A stretch of 64,000 bases of DNA from Fidelibacterota bacterium (GCA_002689995.1 NZIV01000031.1:73812-137811); one strand, 5' to 3'. Shown: positions 1-9,742, counted from the stretch's first letter. Notes: a model not told the origin generated them from the letters alone. Numbers and translations: made by a program.

Positions 1-1053
1 ATAAAAGATTGTAATTTTTACATTGTAACAGTACCAACGCCAATTGATGAGTATAATAAGCCTGATTTGAATCCTTTAAATAAAGCTTCAATAATGATTG
101 GTAAATTTTTGAAATATGAAGATATAGTGATTTATGAATCAACAGTTTATCCTGGATGTACCGAAGAAAACTGCGTTCCAATATTAGAGAAAGAATCTGG
201 ATTAATATTCAATAAAGATTTTTATTGTGGTTATTCTCCAGAAAGAATAAATCCCGGTGATAAAAAAAATACACTTACAAAAATTAAAAAAGTTACCTCA
301 GGCTCTACTATAGAAATTGGAAAAATAGTTGATGATTTATACGCTTCAATAATTACTGCAGGTACTCATCTAGCTCCATCCTTGAAAGTTGCAGAAGCTT
401 CTAAGGCTATTGAAAATGCACAAAGAGATGTAAATATTTCATTTGTAAATGAGTTAGCATTAATTTTTGATAAAATTGGAATAGATACTAATGAAGTCTT
501 AGAAGCAGCCGGTACTAAATGGAATTTTTTAAATTATAAGCCAGGATTAGTAGGCGGTCATTGTATTAGTGTAGATCCATATTATTTAGCTCATAAAGCT
601 GAAAGTCTTGGGTATTATCCCGAAGTAATTTTATCAGGAAGAAGAGTTAATAGTCGAATCGATAGGTTTGTTGCAAATAAAGTAATAAAATTAATGATTC
701 AAAAGGGAATTAGAATAAAAGGTGCAAATGCATTAGTTATAGGAATAACTTTTAAAGAAAATTGCCCCGATATCCGTAATACAAAAATTATTGGAATATA
801 TGATGAGCTTAAAGAATTTGGACTAAATATTGATGTTTATGATCCTATTGCTTGCAAAAAAGAAGTTAAAAGAAATTTTAATATTGAATTAATAGATTCA
901 CCAAACATATCAGATTATGATTCAATTATTTTAGCAGTCCCCCACAATGAAGTAATATCAGAATATGAAAATAAAATAATTAAATCTAATAACAAGGTTA
1001 TTTTTGATTTGAAAGCTATCCTTGATAAGAATAAAAGTGATAGTCGTTTATAA
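1..1053 (+). CDS. Nucleotide-sugar dehydrogenase, UDP-HexNAc 6-dehydrogenase type (WbpO/TviB-like), 5' truncated
   Basis: The reading frame is open from base 1, so the gene starts outside the window and the N-terminal Rossmann glycine motif is missing. What remains has the family signature: ESTVYPG, the YSPERINPGD segment, a central helix with KAIENAQRDVNI, and the catalytic cysteine in GGHCISVDPYY. The C-terminal half is the second Rossmann domain (GITFKENCPDIRN). The PERINPGD and NAQRDVN segments are typical of dehydrogenases acting on UDP-GlcNAc or UDP-GalNAc rather than UDP-glucose. The enzyme would oxidise C6 twice with NAD to give a UDP-HexNAc uronic acid for the glycan locus. The next gene starts at the base after its stop codon. 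The family call is firm; the exact substrate is inferred. Confidence 0.88.
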   Translation: MKDCNFYIVTVPTPIDEYNKPDLNPLNKASIMIGKFLKYEDIVIYESTVYPGCTEENCVPILEKESGLIFNKDFYCGYSPERINPGDKKNTLTKIKKVTSGSTIEIGKIVDDLYASIITAGTHLAPSLKVAEASKAIENAQRDVNISFVNELALIFDKIGIDTNEVLEAAGTKWNFLNYKPGLVGGHCISVDPYYLAHKAESLGYYPEVILSGRRVNSRIDRFVANKVIKLMIQKGIRIKGANALVIGITFKENCPDIRNTKIIGIYDELKEFGLNIDVYDPIACKKEVKRNFNIELIDSPNISDYDSIILAVPHNEVISEYENKIIKSNNKVIFDLKAILDKNKSDSRL

Positions 1054-2076
1054 TTGAAAATTAAAATATTAATTACCGGTACCGCTGGTTTTGTAGGCTT
1101 TCACCTGGCAAAAAAATTAATTAACACCAATTATTCAATTATTGGTATAGATAATATAAATAATTATTACGATGTTGAACTAAAATACTCTCGTTTAGAG
1201 GAGCTTGGAATAAAAAAAAGCTCTTTAAAAAATAATAAAATTGTTAAAAGTAATAAATTTCAGAACTTACATTTTTTAAAACTTGACATTGCAAATCTTC
1301 ATAAATTAAATGACCTAATAGCATCACAAAATATTAATTTAATTATCCATCTTGCTGCACAAGCAGGTGTAAGATATTCTATAGAGAATCCTCAAGCCTA
1401 TATTGATTCAAATATTATAGGATTTCTCAATATTTTAGAATCATCTAGAATCAATAAAGTTAAAAAATTGATATATGCATCAAGCTCCTCTGTTTATGGA
1501 AATAATTCGAAAGTTCCATTTTCAACAAAAGATAGAGTAGACTCTCCTGTGAGTTTATATGCAGTAACAAAGAAGTCAAATGAATTAATGGCTTATACTT
1601 ATAACAATTTATATGGAATAAATTCAGTCGGTGTTCGTTTTTTTACTGTTTATGGTCCCTGGGGAAGGCCAGATATGGCATATTTTAAATTTACTAAATC
1701 TGCTTTTGATGGTAATGAAATTAAAGTTTATAACCATGGTGATTTATCAAGAGATTTTACATATATTGATGATGTAATTGATGGACTAAATAAAATATTA
1801 GAAAGAATGATTGAGCGAAATGATATTTGTGAGATTTTTAATATTGGAAATAATAAGCCAACGCAATTAAAATCTTTTATAGAGATAATAGAGGCAAAAA
1901 CTAGGAAAAATATAAAGAAACGAAATATTCAAATGCAAAAAGGAGATGTATACAGTACACATGCTGAAATAGATGAGTCTATCTCAAAATTAAATTATAA
2001 TCCAATAACAAGCATAGAAGTTGGTTTACAAAATTTCGTAGATTGGTACAAAAAATATTATAATATTGAAAACTAA
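1054..2076 (+). CDS. UDP-glucuronate 4-epimerase (CapI-like SDR)
   Basis: This extended short-chain dehydrogenase has an N-terminal NAD-binding loop (TGTAGFVGFHLAKKL). Its INNYYDVELKYSRLEEL segment is characteristic of UDP-glucuronate 4-epimerases of the CapI/LspL type. The catalytic Ser/Tyr-Lys set appears as SSSSVYG and YAVTKKSNE. It should interconvert UDP-glucuronate and UDP-galacturonate in the cytoplasm. The only start that keeps the first beta strand is TTG directly after the upstream TAA, so the two genes are translationally abutted. At 340 residues it has the usual family length. Substrate assignment rests on overall resemblance, not on a single diagnostic residue. Confidence 0.85.
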   Translation: MKIKILITGTAGFVGFHLAKKLINTNYSIIGIDNINNYYDVELKYSRLEELGIKKSSLKNNKIVKSNKFQNLHFLKLDIANLHKLNDLIASQNINLIIHLAAQAGVRYSIENPQAYIDSNIIGFLNILESSRINKVKKLIYASSSSVYGNNSKVPFSTKDRVDSPVSLYAVTKKSNELMAYTYNNLYGINSVGVRFFTVYGPWGRPDMAYFKFTKSAFDGNEIKVYNHGDLSRDFTYIDDVIDGLNKILERMIERNDICEIFNIGNNKPTQLKSFIEIIEAKTRKNIKKRNIQMQKGDVYSTHAEIDESISKLNYNPITSIEVGLQNFVDWYKKYYNIEN

Positions 2077-2107
2077 CCAAACAAAATATTAATTTGGAAC
2101 TATTTAA

Positions 2108-3085
2108 GTGAGTAATATTTTAATTATTGGCGGTGCAGGGTATATTGGGTCTCATGTCGTTTTAGAATTTTGTGAACAAATTGAAAATGTATTTGTATTT
2201 GATGATTTATCTACGGGTGATTTTAATAATATAGATTCAAGAGCTGAATTTATAAAGGGATCAATTCTAAATTCAAATGAGATTGAAAAAGCATTTCAGA
2301 TTTCTAAGCCGAGTACTGTTATTCATTTAGCTGCGTTAAAAGCTACTGGTGAATCAATGAAACAGCCTGTTAATTATAGTAGAACAAATATAGTTGGTTC
2401 ATTAAATATTTTAGAAATGATGGTGAAGTTCTTGGTTCAAAATATAATTTTTTCATCTACATCTGCTGTGTATGGAGATCCTCAATATTTACCTATCGAT
2501 GAAAATCACCCAATAAATCCAATTAATTATTATGGTTTTACAAAAAAGTCTATTGAGGAGTATATAATTTGGTATTCTCGTCTAAAAGGAATTCGATATT
2601 CAATTTTAAGATATTTTAATGCAGCTGGCTATGATTCAAAAGGAAGGATTAGGAGAGTAGAAAAATCTTCTCAAAATTTATTACCAATTGTAATGGAAGT
2701 TTTAATAAAAAATAGAAAAAGTATTAGTATTTTTGGAGATGATTATGACACTAAGGATGGAACATGTGAAAGAGATTATATTCACGTATCTGATTTGGCG
2801 TCTGCACATTATCTTTCATATAAAAAAATATTAAAAAGTGATGAAAATTTACTATTGAATTTAGCAACAGGAAAAAAATATTCTATTTTAGAAGTCATTA
2901 ATGGGTGCGAGAAATATTTAAATAAACCAATCAAATTTGATTTTACTGAGCGAAGACTTGGTGACCCTGATTTATTGTATTCTAATTCACTTTTAGCTCA
3001 ATCAAAGCTTGGTTGGAAGCCCAAGTATTCTGACTTAAGAATTTTATTAACAAGTATGTATAATATATATAAAAATAGAGGTTAA
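2108..3085 (+). CDS. galE: UDP-glucose 4-epimerase
   Basis: This is an extended SDR of 325 residues starting at GTG. It shows GGAGYIGSHVV at the N-terminus, FDDLSTGD after the second strand, HLAALKATGESMKQP, the catalytic SSTSAVYG and YYGFTKKSIEE, and a RYFNAAGYD segment followed by a DYDTKDGTCERDYIHVSDLA block. The last block is specific for GalE, where it lines the UDP-hexose site. It interconverts UDP-glucose/UDP-galactose and possibly the N-acetyl forms. It is slightly shorter than the usual 338 residues but no core motif is missing. It sits inside the polysaccharide operon and probably supplies galactose-type donors. Confidence 0.9.
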   Translation: MSNILIIGGAGYIGSHVVLEFCEQIENVFVFDDLSTGDFNNIDSRAEFIKGSILNSNEIEKAFQISKPSTVIHLAALKATGESMKQPVNYSRTNIVGSLNILEMMVKFLVQNIIFSSTSAVYGDPQYLPIDENHPINPINYYGFTKKSIEEYIIWYSRLKGIRYSILRYFNAAGYDSKGRIRRVEKSSQNLLPIVMEVLIKNRKSISIFGDDYDTKDGTCERDYIHVSDLASAHYLSYKKILKSDENLLLNLATGKKYSILEVINGCEKYLNKPIKFDFTERRLGDPDLLYSNSLLAQSKLGWKPKYSDLRILLTSMYNIYKNRG

Positions 3086-3086
3086 T

Positions 3087-4205
3087 TTGCAGTTTATAGA
3101 TTTAAAATCACAATATAAAAGAATGGAAGGGGAAATTCAATCCGGAATAAATAATGTATTAAACCATGGTAAATATATTATGGGGCCAGAAGTTATTGAA
3201 TTAGAAAAAAAATTATCAGAATTTGTTGATTCCAAGTATTGTGTTTCATGTGCATCTGGAACTGATGCACTCCTAATGCCTTTAATGGCATTTGATATTG
3301 GTCCTGGTGATGCTGTTTTTACGACGCCTTTTACTTTTATTGCTACTGCAGAAGTAATTCAACTTTTAGGGGCCACACCTATTTTTGTTGATATTGAAAA
3401 GGATACATTTAATATTTGTCCATTAAACCTTGAGCAAAAAATTAATGAAGTTAAAAATAATACTAAACTGAATTTAAGAGCAGTAATTCCTGTATGTTTA
3501 TTTGGTTTACCTTCTAATTTGGTTCAAATTGAAAAGATTGCAACAAAAAATAATTTAAAATTAGTTGTAGATTCAGCTCAGGGGTTTGGTGCAACAATTA
3601 ATGATAAAAAGTCATGTAGTTTTGGAGATGTTGGTGCAACTTCATTTTTTCCTGCAAAACCGTTGGGTTGTTATGGTGACGGAGGAGCAATATTTACAGA
3701 TGATGAAAGTCTTTATAAAAAATTAATTTCCATCCGTGTACACGGTAAGGGTGATGATAAATATGATAATATTCGAATTGGTATTAATGGAAGATTAGAT
3801 TCTATCCAAGCTGCAATTTTATTAACAAAATTTAAATATTATGCTGAAGAAATTGAGTTGAGAAATGAAGTCGCTACAAAATATATTGAAAAACTAGATA
3901 AAAAAGTTAAAACTCAAAATATTCCTAGTGGATATAAATCTGTCTGGGCTCAATTTTCAATTTCAGCAGAAAACAAAAATTTACGAGAAATTATTCAAAA
4001 TAAATTAAAAGAAAATGGTATTCCTACTGCAGTTTACTATCCAAAACCATTACATTTGCAAACAGCATTTAATAAATTAAATAATAATTACGGTGATTAT
4101 CCAATTTCTGAACATACTAGTGAAAAAATATTTAGTATACCAATGCATCCTTATTTAAAAGATGAAGAAATTGACGTTATAGCTAAAATAATTAATCATT
4201 GTTAA
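3087..4205 (+). CDS. DegT/DnrJ/EryC1/StrS-family sugar aminotransferase (WbpE-like)
   Basis: This is a fold-type I PLP aminotransferase of 372 residues. Visible family signatures are the N-terminal DLKSQY, GKYIMGPEV, CASGTDALLM for cofactor phosphate binding, PFTFIATAEVI, the cofactor aspartate in VVDSAQGFGA, and the internal-aldimine lysine in FFPAKPLGCYGDGG. The closest pattern is the WbpE type, which transaminates UDP-3-keto-GlcNAcA to the 3-amino sugar using glutamate. With the upstream UDP-HexNAc dehydrogenase it could make a diamino-uronic acid, although no dedicated acetyltransferase was recognised. It starts at TTG one base after the galE stop, so the operon continues. The exact substrate is inferred. 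Confidence 0.86.
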   Translation: MQFIDLKSQYKRMEGEIQSGINNVLNHGKYIMGPEVIELEKKLSEFVDSKYCVSCASGTDALLMPLMAFDIGPGDAVFTTPFTFIATAEVIQLLGATPIFVDIEKDTFNICPLNLEQKINEVKNNTKLNLRAVIPVCLFGLPSNLVQIEKIATKNNLKLVVDSAQGFGATINDKKSCSFGDVGATSFFPAKPLGCYGDGGAIFTDDESLYKKLISIRVHGKGDDKYDNIRIGINGRLDSIQAAILLTKFKYYAEEIELRNEVATKYIEKLDKKVKTQNIPSGYKSVWAQFSISAENKNLREIIQNKLKENGIPTAVYYPKPLHLQTAFNKLNNNYGDYPISEHTSEKIFSIPMHPYLKDEEIDVIAKIINHC

Positions 4206-4321
4206 TTCTAATTTTTTTGAAAGGAAGAGAAATATATAATTACTATAATTATTTTAATGTGTTACTTCAATTTTCTAGAAAGGATACTTAAACCATTAAT
4301 TTTCAATTTGTAAGAATATAA

Positions 4322-5254
4322 GTGAATACCGTACTTGTAACAGGTGGTGCAGGTTTTTTGGGTTCTCATTTATGTCAAAAATTAATTAAGATTGGTTATA
4401 AAGTTATTTGTATTGATAATCTTTTTACTGGCTCATTAAAAAATATTGAAGCTATTTTAGAAAATAAAAATTTTAGATTCTTAAATCATGATATAAATAT
4501 CCCAATAGAGAATGTTAATGCTGATTATGTTTTCAATTTAGCTTGCCCTGCAAGTCCCTTTCAATATCAAAAATATCCCGTAGAAACAATCAAGACAAAT
4601 GTTTTAGGAACATTAAATGTATTAGAATTAGTAAAAAAAAATAACGCGAGAGTATTACAGGCATCTACTTCAGAAGTTTATGGAAATCCATTAGAGCATC
4701 CTCAATCTGAAGAATATTTGGGTAACGTAAATCCAATTGGCCCAAGAGCATGTTATGATGAAGGGAAAAGAGCCGCCGAAACATTATTCTATGATTACAA
4801 CAGACAATTTGGAGTAGATATAAGGGTCGCTAGAATTTTTAATACATACGGTCCAAATATGGCAAAAGATGATGGTAGAGTTGTTTCAAACTTTATTATT
4901 CAAGCGTTAAAAGGAAATCCGATAACCATTTATGGTGATGGAAATCAAACAAGATCTTTTTGTTATGTTGATGATTTAATTGAAGGATTAATTAAATTAA
5001 TGTTTAATTTAAAAAGAAAGTTACCTGTAAATTTAGGAAATCCTCAAGAGGTAAAAATTAAATACTTAGCGTCGCAGATTTGTAAATTAATAGGAAATAA
5101 ACAAGTGATTGCAACTAAAGAACTACCAAGTGATGATCCTATAAGGAGAAATCCAGATATTAAAATTGCAACGAACTATTTAAATTGGAAGCCAAAAACA
5201 AATCTTGAATTAGGATTAAAAAATACAATTAAATATTTTAAGAAAATCTCATGA
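4322..5254 (+). CDS. UDP-glucuronate decarboxylase (UDP-xylose synthase)
   Basis: This extended SDR of 310 residues starts at GTG. It has TGGAGFLGSHL, the FNLACPASPFQYQ segment and ASTSEVYGNP. The ARACYDEGKRAAET run, present here as PRACYDEGKRAAE with the catalytic Tyr and Lys, is diagnostic for UDP-xylose synthases. RIFNTYGPNM and TRSFCYVDDLIEG complete the fold. It converts UDP-glucuronate to UDP-xylose through a 4-keto intermediate. A 116-bp spacer precedes it, which may hold an internal promoter. Its stop overlaps the start of the next gene by four bases. Confidence 0.92.
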   Translation: MNTVLVTGGAGFLGSHLCQKLIKIGYKVICIDNLFTGSLKNIEAILENKNFRFLNHDINIPIENVNADYVFNLACPASPFQYQKYPVETIKTNVLGTLNVLELVKKNNARVLQASTSEVYGNPLEHPQSEEYLGNVNPIGPRACYDEGKRAAETLFYDYNRQFGVDIRVARIFNTYGPNMAKDDGRVVSNFIIQALKGNPITIYGDGNQTRSFCYVDDLIEGLIKLMFNLKRKLPVNLGNPQEVKIKYLASQICKLIGNKQVIATKELPSDDPIRRNPDIKIATNYLNWKPKTNLELGLKNTIKYFKKIS

Positions 5255-5739
5255 AGTTAAATATATTTAAGTATACAATACTTTTTTCATTTTTTTTATC
5301 AATATCATTGTTTTCACAATCAAATTTAGTCAATAAATATGGTAATGTATCAGGGCAATATATATTGAGCAGTGAACCTTATGTAACAGGAGATGATGGA
5401 ATCATTCGAATGTATGTGAATGTAATTGGCCATGTGAAGTACCCTGGTACATATTTAGTTTATGAAGGAATTGACATCTTATCTTTATTATCATTAGCGG
5501 GAGGACCATTACCTGGCACGAAATTAAATTCAATTAAACAGGTTAATGGAGAAAAGGTATTAAATATAAATTTAGAAGAGATTTTGAATTCTAAGGAAGA
5601 AGTTACTTTTAAGTTGTATCCTCATAATACAATTTTTGTTGAACAATCTATTAGCTCTTATTTATTTACTAATTCAAGTTTAATAAGTTCTTCTCTTCAG
5701 ATTCTTTCCATAATTTTAACAATTTTAAATTCAAAATAG
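5251..5739 (+). CDS. Minimal SLBB-domain polysaccharide export protein
   Basis: This is a 162-residue secreted protein. Residues 1-23 form a signal peptide ending near SLFSQ. A single SLBB (soluble-ligand-binding beta-grasp) domain follows at about residues 50-135, with VNVIGHVKYPGTY and the helix before LSLAGGPLPGT. A C-terminal hydrophobic stretch (about 140-160) could be membrane-associated. Classical Wza proteins are about 350-380 residues, with a lipobox cysteine, a polysaccharide-export domain and several SLBB repeats. Here the lipobox and export domain are absent. It overlaps the upstream gene by ATGA and lies just before the Wzc-type kinase, so a role in the export complex is likely. 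A separate full Wza may lie elsewhere. Confidence 0.75.
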   Translation: MKLNIFKYTILFSFFLSISLFSQSNLVNKYGNVSGQYILSSEPYVTGDDGIIRMYVNVIGHVKYPGTYLVYEGIDILSLLSLAGGPLPGTKLNSIKQVNGEKVLNINLEEILNSKEEVTFKLYPHNTIFVEQSISSYLFTNSSLISSSLQILSIILTILNSK

Positions 5740-5743
5740 TTGA

Positions 5744-8047
5744 ATGTCAGAAAAAAATAAAATTATCAATTCAATAGAAAATTATGAAATATCATATTGG
5801 GATATTTATTTTATATTAAAAAGGCATCTAAAGTTAATATGTTTTTCAACAGTTCTTATTTTATTTTTATCTGTTATCTATACTTTGAGATTGGCACCCG
5901 TTTATAGTTCTACGGGGGTGATTCTAATTGAAGACCCTTCATCTAGGGTAAATATATTTGATATGGGAGTGGGTTCTGATAAGAATTTATTAGAAAATGA
6001 AATTGAAATATTAAATTCTCATACAACAGCTGAATCTGTAGTAAATAGATTACTAAATTCGAACCATAAAGATAATTTATATTTTTTTGGAACAAGAAAA
6101 TATACTCCAGTTGGTCTAAGTAAATTATTAGATAGTTTTTTTAGTATTAATGGAGAGGAATATGAAAAAAATGAGTTCTTAATTAGTGATTCTTTAGTGA
6201 ATCAATTAACTTTAGATTTACAACAGAACATTTCTGTAAATAGTCAAAGGAATACAGATGTTTTAAAAATCTCGATTACAAGTATTGATCCTAATGAAGC
6301 TGCTTTACTAGTTAATACTCTAATAGATGAGTATAAAAACATAGATTTAAAATGGGCAAATGGGGAAATGTCTCATTTAAAGTCATTTTTATTGGAGCAG
6401 ATTGAGAAAAAAGAAATTGAATTAACTGAATTTGAAAATTCATTGAAGCAATACCAAGAAAAAGAAAAAATCTTTGGTATGAGTGAGATGTCAAATTTAT
6501 TATTAAATAATTTAATTAATTCAGAATCTCAATTGTATAAATCAAAAGCAGAATACAATATATTACAGGAAAGAATCAATTATATAAAAAATTTACTTAC
6601 TGATGAAGAAAAGTTACTATCTGAAAAAGTAATTAATACAATTAATGAAAGATTATTTACATTAAAAAATGAAATTGCTATAAAAGAAGCTGAGTTAGTT
6701 TCAACAATAGTCCAACAAGGTGAAAATCATAATATTGTACAAGTATTAACAGAAAAGCTAGATCGATTAAAATTAAATTTACAAAAAGAAACGAGAGTAC
6801 TTATTTCGCAAGGAATATCTGTTGCGGATCCAATTAAGTATCGTCAATCACTAATGGACTCAGTAATTAGTATTACTGCTGTTTCAGCAGTTTATGAATC
6901 AAAAATTAAAGAATTTGATAATCTAGTTGAAAATTATGAACTACAATTGGGTGAATTACCAGAAAAAGTTTTAAAATATACAAGGCTAGAAAGAAATCTA
7001 AATATTCACGCTGAAACATATTCATTAATGCGTCAAAAGCTAGAGGAAGCAAGAATAAATGAGGCCTCAAAGGTTGGAAAGGTTAGAATTATTGATAAGG
7101 CAAGACCTGATTATAACAGGATAAAACCTAAAAATAAAGTAAATGTATTAATAGGCTTAATGCTAGGATTAGGGGTTGGAATAGGAATTTCTTTTTTACT
7201 TGAATATGCTGATAATACAATTAAATCAATTGATGAAATTGATAAAAGAGGTTTATCTATATTAGCATTAATACCTTCAATAGGAAAAAAAATAAATAAT
7301 AAAAGAGAACATTCTAAAAACTTATCAAAAAAAATAGGGAATATTGAGAAAATTCAACGTAGGTTGATTACTCATGAAGATCCGAAATCTCCAATATCAG
7401 AAGCATATAGAAGTTTAAGAACAAGTCTAATGTACTCAAAAGAATCGCTAAATCATGCTAAAATAATATTGGTCAGCTCCCCTGGTCCAGGTGAAGGTAA
7501 GACAACAACAATCATGAATTTAGCAATAACATTTGCGAATTTAGGAAAAAAAACACTTCTAGTTGATTGTGATTTAAGGAAACCTGTCACCCATAAAATA
7601 TTTAATGTAGAGAAAGATATTGGGATTACTAATTTTTTAGTAGGTAATATCAGTAATGTAGATAAGATAATTAACCCTACCGAGATTGAAAATTTATCAA
7701 TTATTACAAGCGGTATAATACCACCCAATCCATCTGAAATATTAGCTTCAGAAAATATGGAAATATTAATAAAAAAAATAAAAATGGATTATGATGTAAT
7801 TTTAATTGATTCACCCCCATTATTAGCTGTGACAGATACTTTTATTTTATCCAAATTCGCTAGTCAATTTATTTTAGTAGTAAGAGCTGGAAAAACGGAA
7901 AAAGGAGGATTAGATAGGTCTTTAGATCAGATGAATCAAGTTAATGTAAATCTATTTGGTATAGTAATGAATGATGTTGATGAATCGAATTCATACGGAA
8001 AAGGTTATTATTATAATTATTACCAATATTATTATGGAGATAGTTAA
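5744..8047 (+). CDS. Wzc/BY-kinase: polysaccharide co-polymerase fused to tyrosine autokinase
   Basis: This 767-residue inner-membrane protein has a transmembrane helix near residues 29-47, a Wzz domain, a long periplasmic coiled coil (about 205-345) and a second transmembrane helix near 465-487. A cytoplasmic BY-kinase domain follows, with Walker A near 577-588 (SSPGPGEGKTTT), Walker A' near 605-614 (LLVDCDLRKP) and Walker B in DVILIDSPPLL. The tail is tyrosine-rich (GYYYNYYQYYYGD) and is the expected autophosphorylation cluster. Such proteins set chain length and couple Wzy polymerisation to export. It begins five bases after the SLBB gene. No Wzb-like phosphatase was found nearby. Confidence 0.93.
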   Translation: MSEKNKIINSIENYEISYWDIYFILKRHLKLICFSTVLILFLSVIYTLRLAPVYSSTGVILIEDPSSRVNIFDMGVGSDKNLLENEIEILNSHTTAESVVNRLLNSNHKDNLYFFGTRKYTPVGLSKLLDSFFSINGEEYEKNEFLISDSLVNQLTLDLQQNISVNSQRNTDVLKISITSIDPNEAALLVNTLIDEYKNIDLKWANGEMSHLKSFLLEQIEKKEIELTEFENSLKQYQEKEKIFGMSEMSNLLLNNLINSESQLYKSKAEYNILQERINYIKNLLTDEEKLLSEKVINTINERLFTLKNEIAIKEAELVSTIVQQGENHNIVQVLTEKLDRLKLNLQKETRVLISQGISVADPIKYRQSLMDSVISITAVSAVYESKIKEFDNLVENYELQLGELPEKVLKYTRLERNLNIHAETYSLMRQKLEEARINEASKVGKVRIIDKARPDYNRIKPKNKVNVLIGLMLGLGVGIGISFLLEYADNTIKSIDEIDKRGLSILALIPSIGKKINNKREHSKNLSKKIGNIEKIQRRLITHEDPKSPISEAYRSLRTSLMYSKESLNHAKIILVSSPGPGEGKTTTIMNLAITFANLGKKTLLVDCDLRKPVTHKIFNVEKDIGITNFLVGNISNVDKIINPTEIENLSIITSGIIPPNPSEILASENMEILIKKIKMDYDVILIDSPPLLAVTDTFILSKFASQFILVVRAGKTEKGGLDRSLDQMNQVNVNLFGIVMNDVDESNSYGKGYYYNYYQYYYGDS

Positions 8048-8104
8048 GTCGTTAATTTCAATTTAACATTAAACTAATTATTAAATAAAATATATCAAAT
8101 AATA

Positions 8105-8800
8105 ATGAATGTATTATGTGTAATTCCTGCAAGGGCTGGAAGTAAAGGGGTTAAAAATAAAAATATTAGAGATTTTAAAGGAAAACCTCTAATCGCTCAT
8201 ACTATTGAATACGCACAAAAATGCGATTTATTAACTAAGATTATTGTTTCTACTGATTCAGTAAAATATGCCGAAATTTCTAAAGAATATGGTGCTGATG
8301 TACCATTTATTAGGCCTGAAAAATTTGCTAAAGATTCATCTCAAGATATTGATTTCATTTACCATGCATTATTTGAATGTGAAAAATTATATAAATTACA
8401 ATTTAAATATGTAGTCCTATTAAGGCCAACTTCACCAGTAAGACTATCAAATTTAATAGAAAAAGGACTGGCTCTTATCGACTCTGATCCTAATTCAACA
8501 TCATTAAAGGCTGTTACAGAATCAACCGAACACCCATATAGACATTGGGAGCTGTATGATAATTCATATATCGCAGGTTATGAAAAAACAATACATGAGC
8601 CATATAATCTCCCACGTCAAGAACTTCCTAAGTTATATTATTCTGCAGGAGATATTGAGATTATTCGTAGAGAAACTATTATAAATGGATCAGTCTCAGG
8701 CGAAAAAATTATACCATTTATTTTAAATAAAAAAGATGTTATTGATATAGACACGAATGAAGACTTTAATAACGCACTTGAAAAATATGACTATAAATAA
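8105..8800 (+). CDS. neuA: CMP-nonulosonate cytidylyltransferase (NeuA/LegF/PseF family)
   Basis: This 231-residue enzyme starts with CVIPARAGSKGVKNKN, the CTP-binding signature of CMP-sugar synthetases. RPEKFAKDSSQDIDFI and LLRPTSPVR follow, and the C-terminal IDIDTNEDF motif carries the metal-binding aspartates. It activates a nine-carbon acidic sugar as its CMP derivative. The next gene encodes a NeuB-like synthase, so they act in consecutive steps (synthase first, then activation). The real substrate could be sialic, legionaminic, pseudaminic or a related acid. The first ATG is well placed and the length is normal for the short, single-domain NeuA form. Confidence 0.88.
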   Translation: MNVLCVIPARAGSKGVKNKNIRDFKGKPLIAHTIEYAQKCDLLTKIIVSTDSVKYAEISKEYGADVPFIRPEKFAKDSSQDIDFIYHALFECEKLYKLQFKYVVLLRPTSPVRLSNLIEKGLALIDSDPNSTSLKAVTESTEHPYRHWELYDNSYIAGYEKTIHEPYNLPRQELPKLYYSAGDIEIIRRETIINGSVSGEKIIPFILNKKDVIDIDTNEDFNNALEKYDYK

Positions 8801-8838
8801 TAGTAAAATAAAATATATGAAAAGGAATATTCTAAAAG

Positions 8839-9729
8839 ATGACAGAATATATTAATTATAAAAAAGAAAAAAATTATTTTAATAATATTTTTAAGAATTC
8901 AAATGATAAGAGTTATAATATTGCAGAAATAGGTATAAATCATAATGGTGATTTAGAACTTGCTAAAGAATTAATCAAAATATCATATAATATTGGATTT
9001 GATTGTGTTAAATTTCAGAAAAGAGTACCAGAACTATGTGTACCTCAGGATAAAAGAAATGAGATAAGAATCACTCCATGGGGTGAAATGACATATTTTC
9101 AGTACAAAAAGAAGATAGAATTTTCTAAGAGTGATTATGATGAAATTGATATTTATTGTAAAGAATTAGGCGTTGATTGGTCTGCCTCTGCCTGGGATAT
9201 TGAATCTTTGAAATTTTTAAACCAATATGATATACCTTTTATAAAAGTTCCATCAGATAAATGTACAGATATTAATTTTATCAAAGCACTTAAAGAAGTT
9301 AAAATTCCTTTAATCATTTCTACTGGCGGTACAGATTTTAATCAAATTGAAAAAATATTTGATATCTTAGATGATAATAAGATTATATTGTTACAGTGCA
9401 CCAGCATATACCCATGTCCTACTGAAAAAATAAATCTTAAAGTAATAAATGCTTTAAAAGATAAATATAAATTGCCTGTAGGTTTTTCATCACATCATAC
9501 ATCGCCATTAATTCCTGCAATGTCAGTTGCATATGGTGCAAAAGTAACAGAGGTTCACGTTACTTTAGATAGAGCTATGTGGGGTACAGATCAAGCAATG
9601 TCACTAGAACCAAGAGGTATGCAGGTTATGATTTCAGCAATTAAAAACTTTGAGTTGGCATTGGGTGTAGATTCTAAGGAAATCTTAGAAGACGAAAAAA
9701 GTACTCTGAAAAGAACCGTAGGTAGATAA
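8839..9729 (+). CDS. neuB: NeuB-family nonulosonate synthase lacking the SAF (antifreeze-like) domain
   Basis: The 296-residue protein carries the NeuB TIM barrel. It shows AEIGINHNGDLELAKEL, FDCVKFQKR, STGGTDFNQIEK, LQCTSIYPCPTEKINL and the two regions that hold the metal-binding histidines (GFSSHHTS and TEVHVTLDR), then SLEPRGM. It should condense phosphoenolpyruvate with an N-acyl mannosamine-type sugar. Family members are usually about 340-350 residues, with a C-terminal SAF domain that completes the active site of the partner subunit. Here the protein stops shortly after the barrel, with no SAF sequence before or after the stop. About 30 extra residues precede the barrel. It lies between neuA and two oxidoreductases. 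Confidence 0.85.
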   Translation: MTEYINYKKEKNYFNNIFKNSNDKSYNIAEIGINHNGDLELAKELIKISYNIGFDCVKFQKRVPELCVPQDKRNEIRITPWGEMTYFQYKKKIEFSKSDYDEIDIYCKELGVDWSASAWDIESLKFLNQYDIPFIKVPSDKCTDINFIKALKEVKIPLIISTGGTDFNQIEKIFDILDDNKIILLQCTSIYPCPTEKINLKVINALKDKYKLPVGFSSHHTSPLIPAMSVAYGAKVTEVHVTLDRAMWGTDQAMSLEPRGMQVMISAIKNFELALGVDSKEILEDEKSTLKRTVGR

Positions 9730-9742
9730 AAAAGTAATATTT

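Noticed and set aside
7453..7728. Minus-strand open frames lying inside plus-strand genes, such as this one in the Wzc gene
   Set aside because: They are antisense to clearly conserved coding sequence, lack ribosome sites and show no domain.
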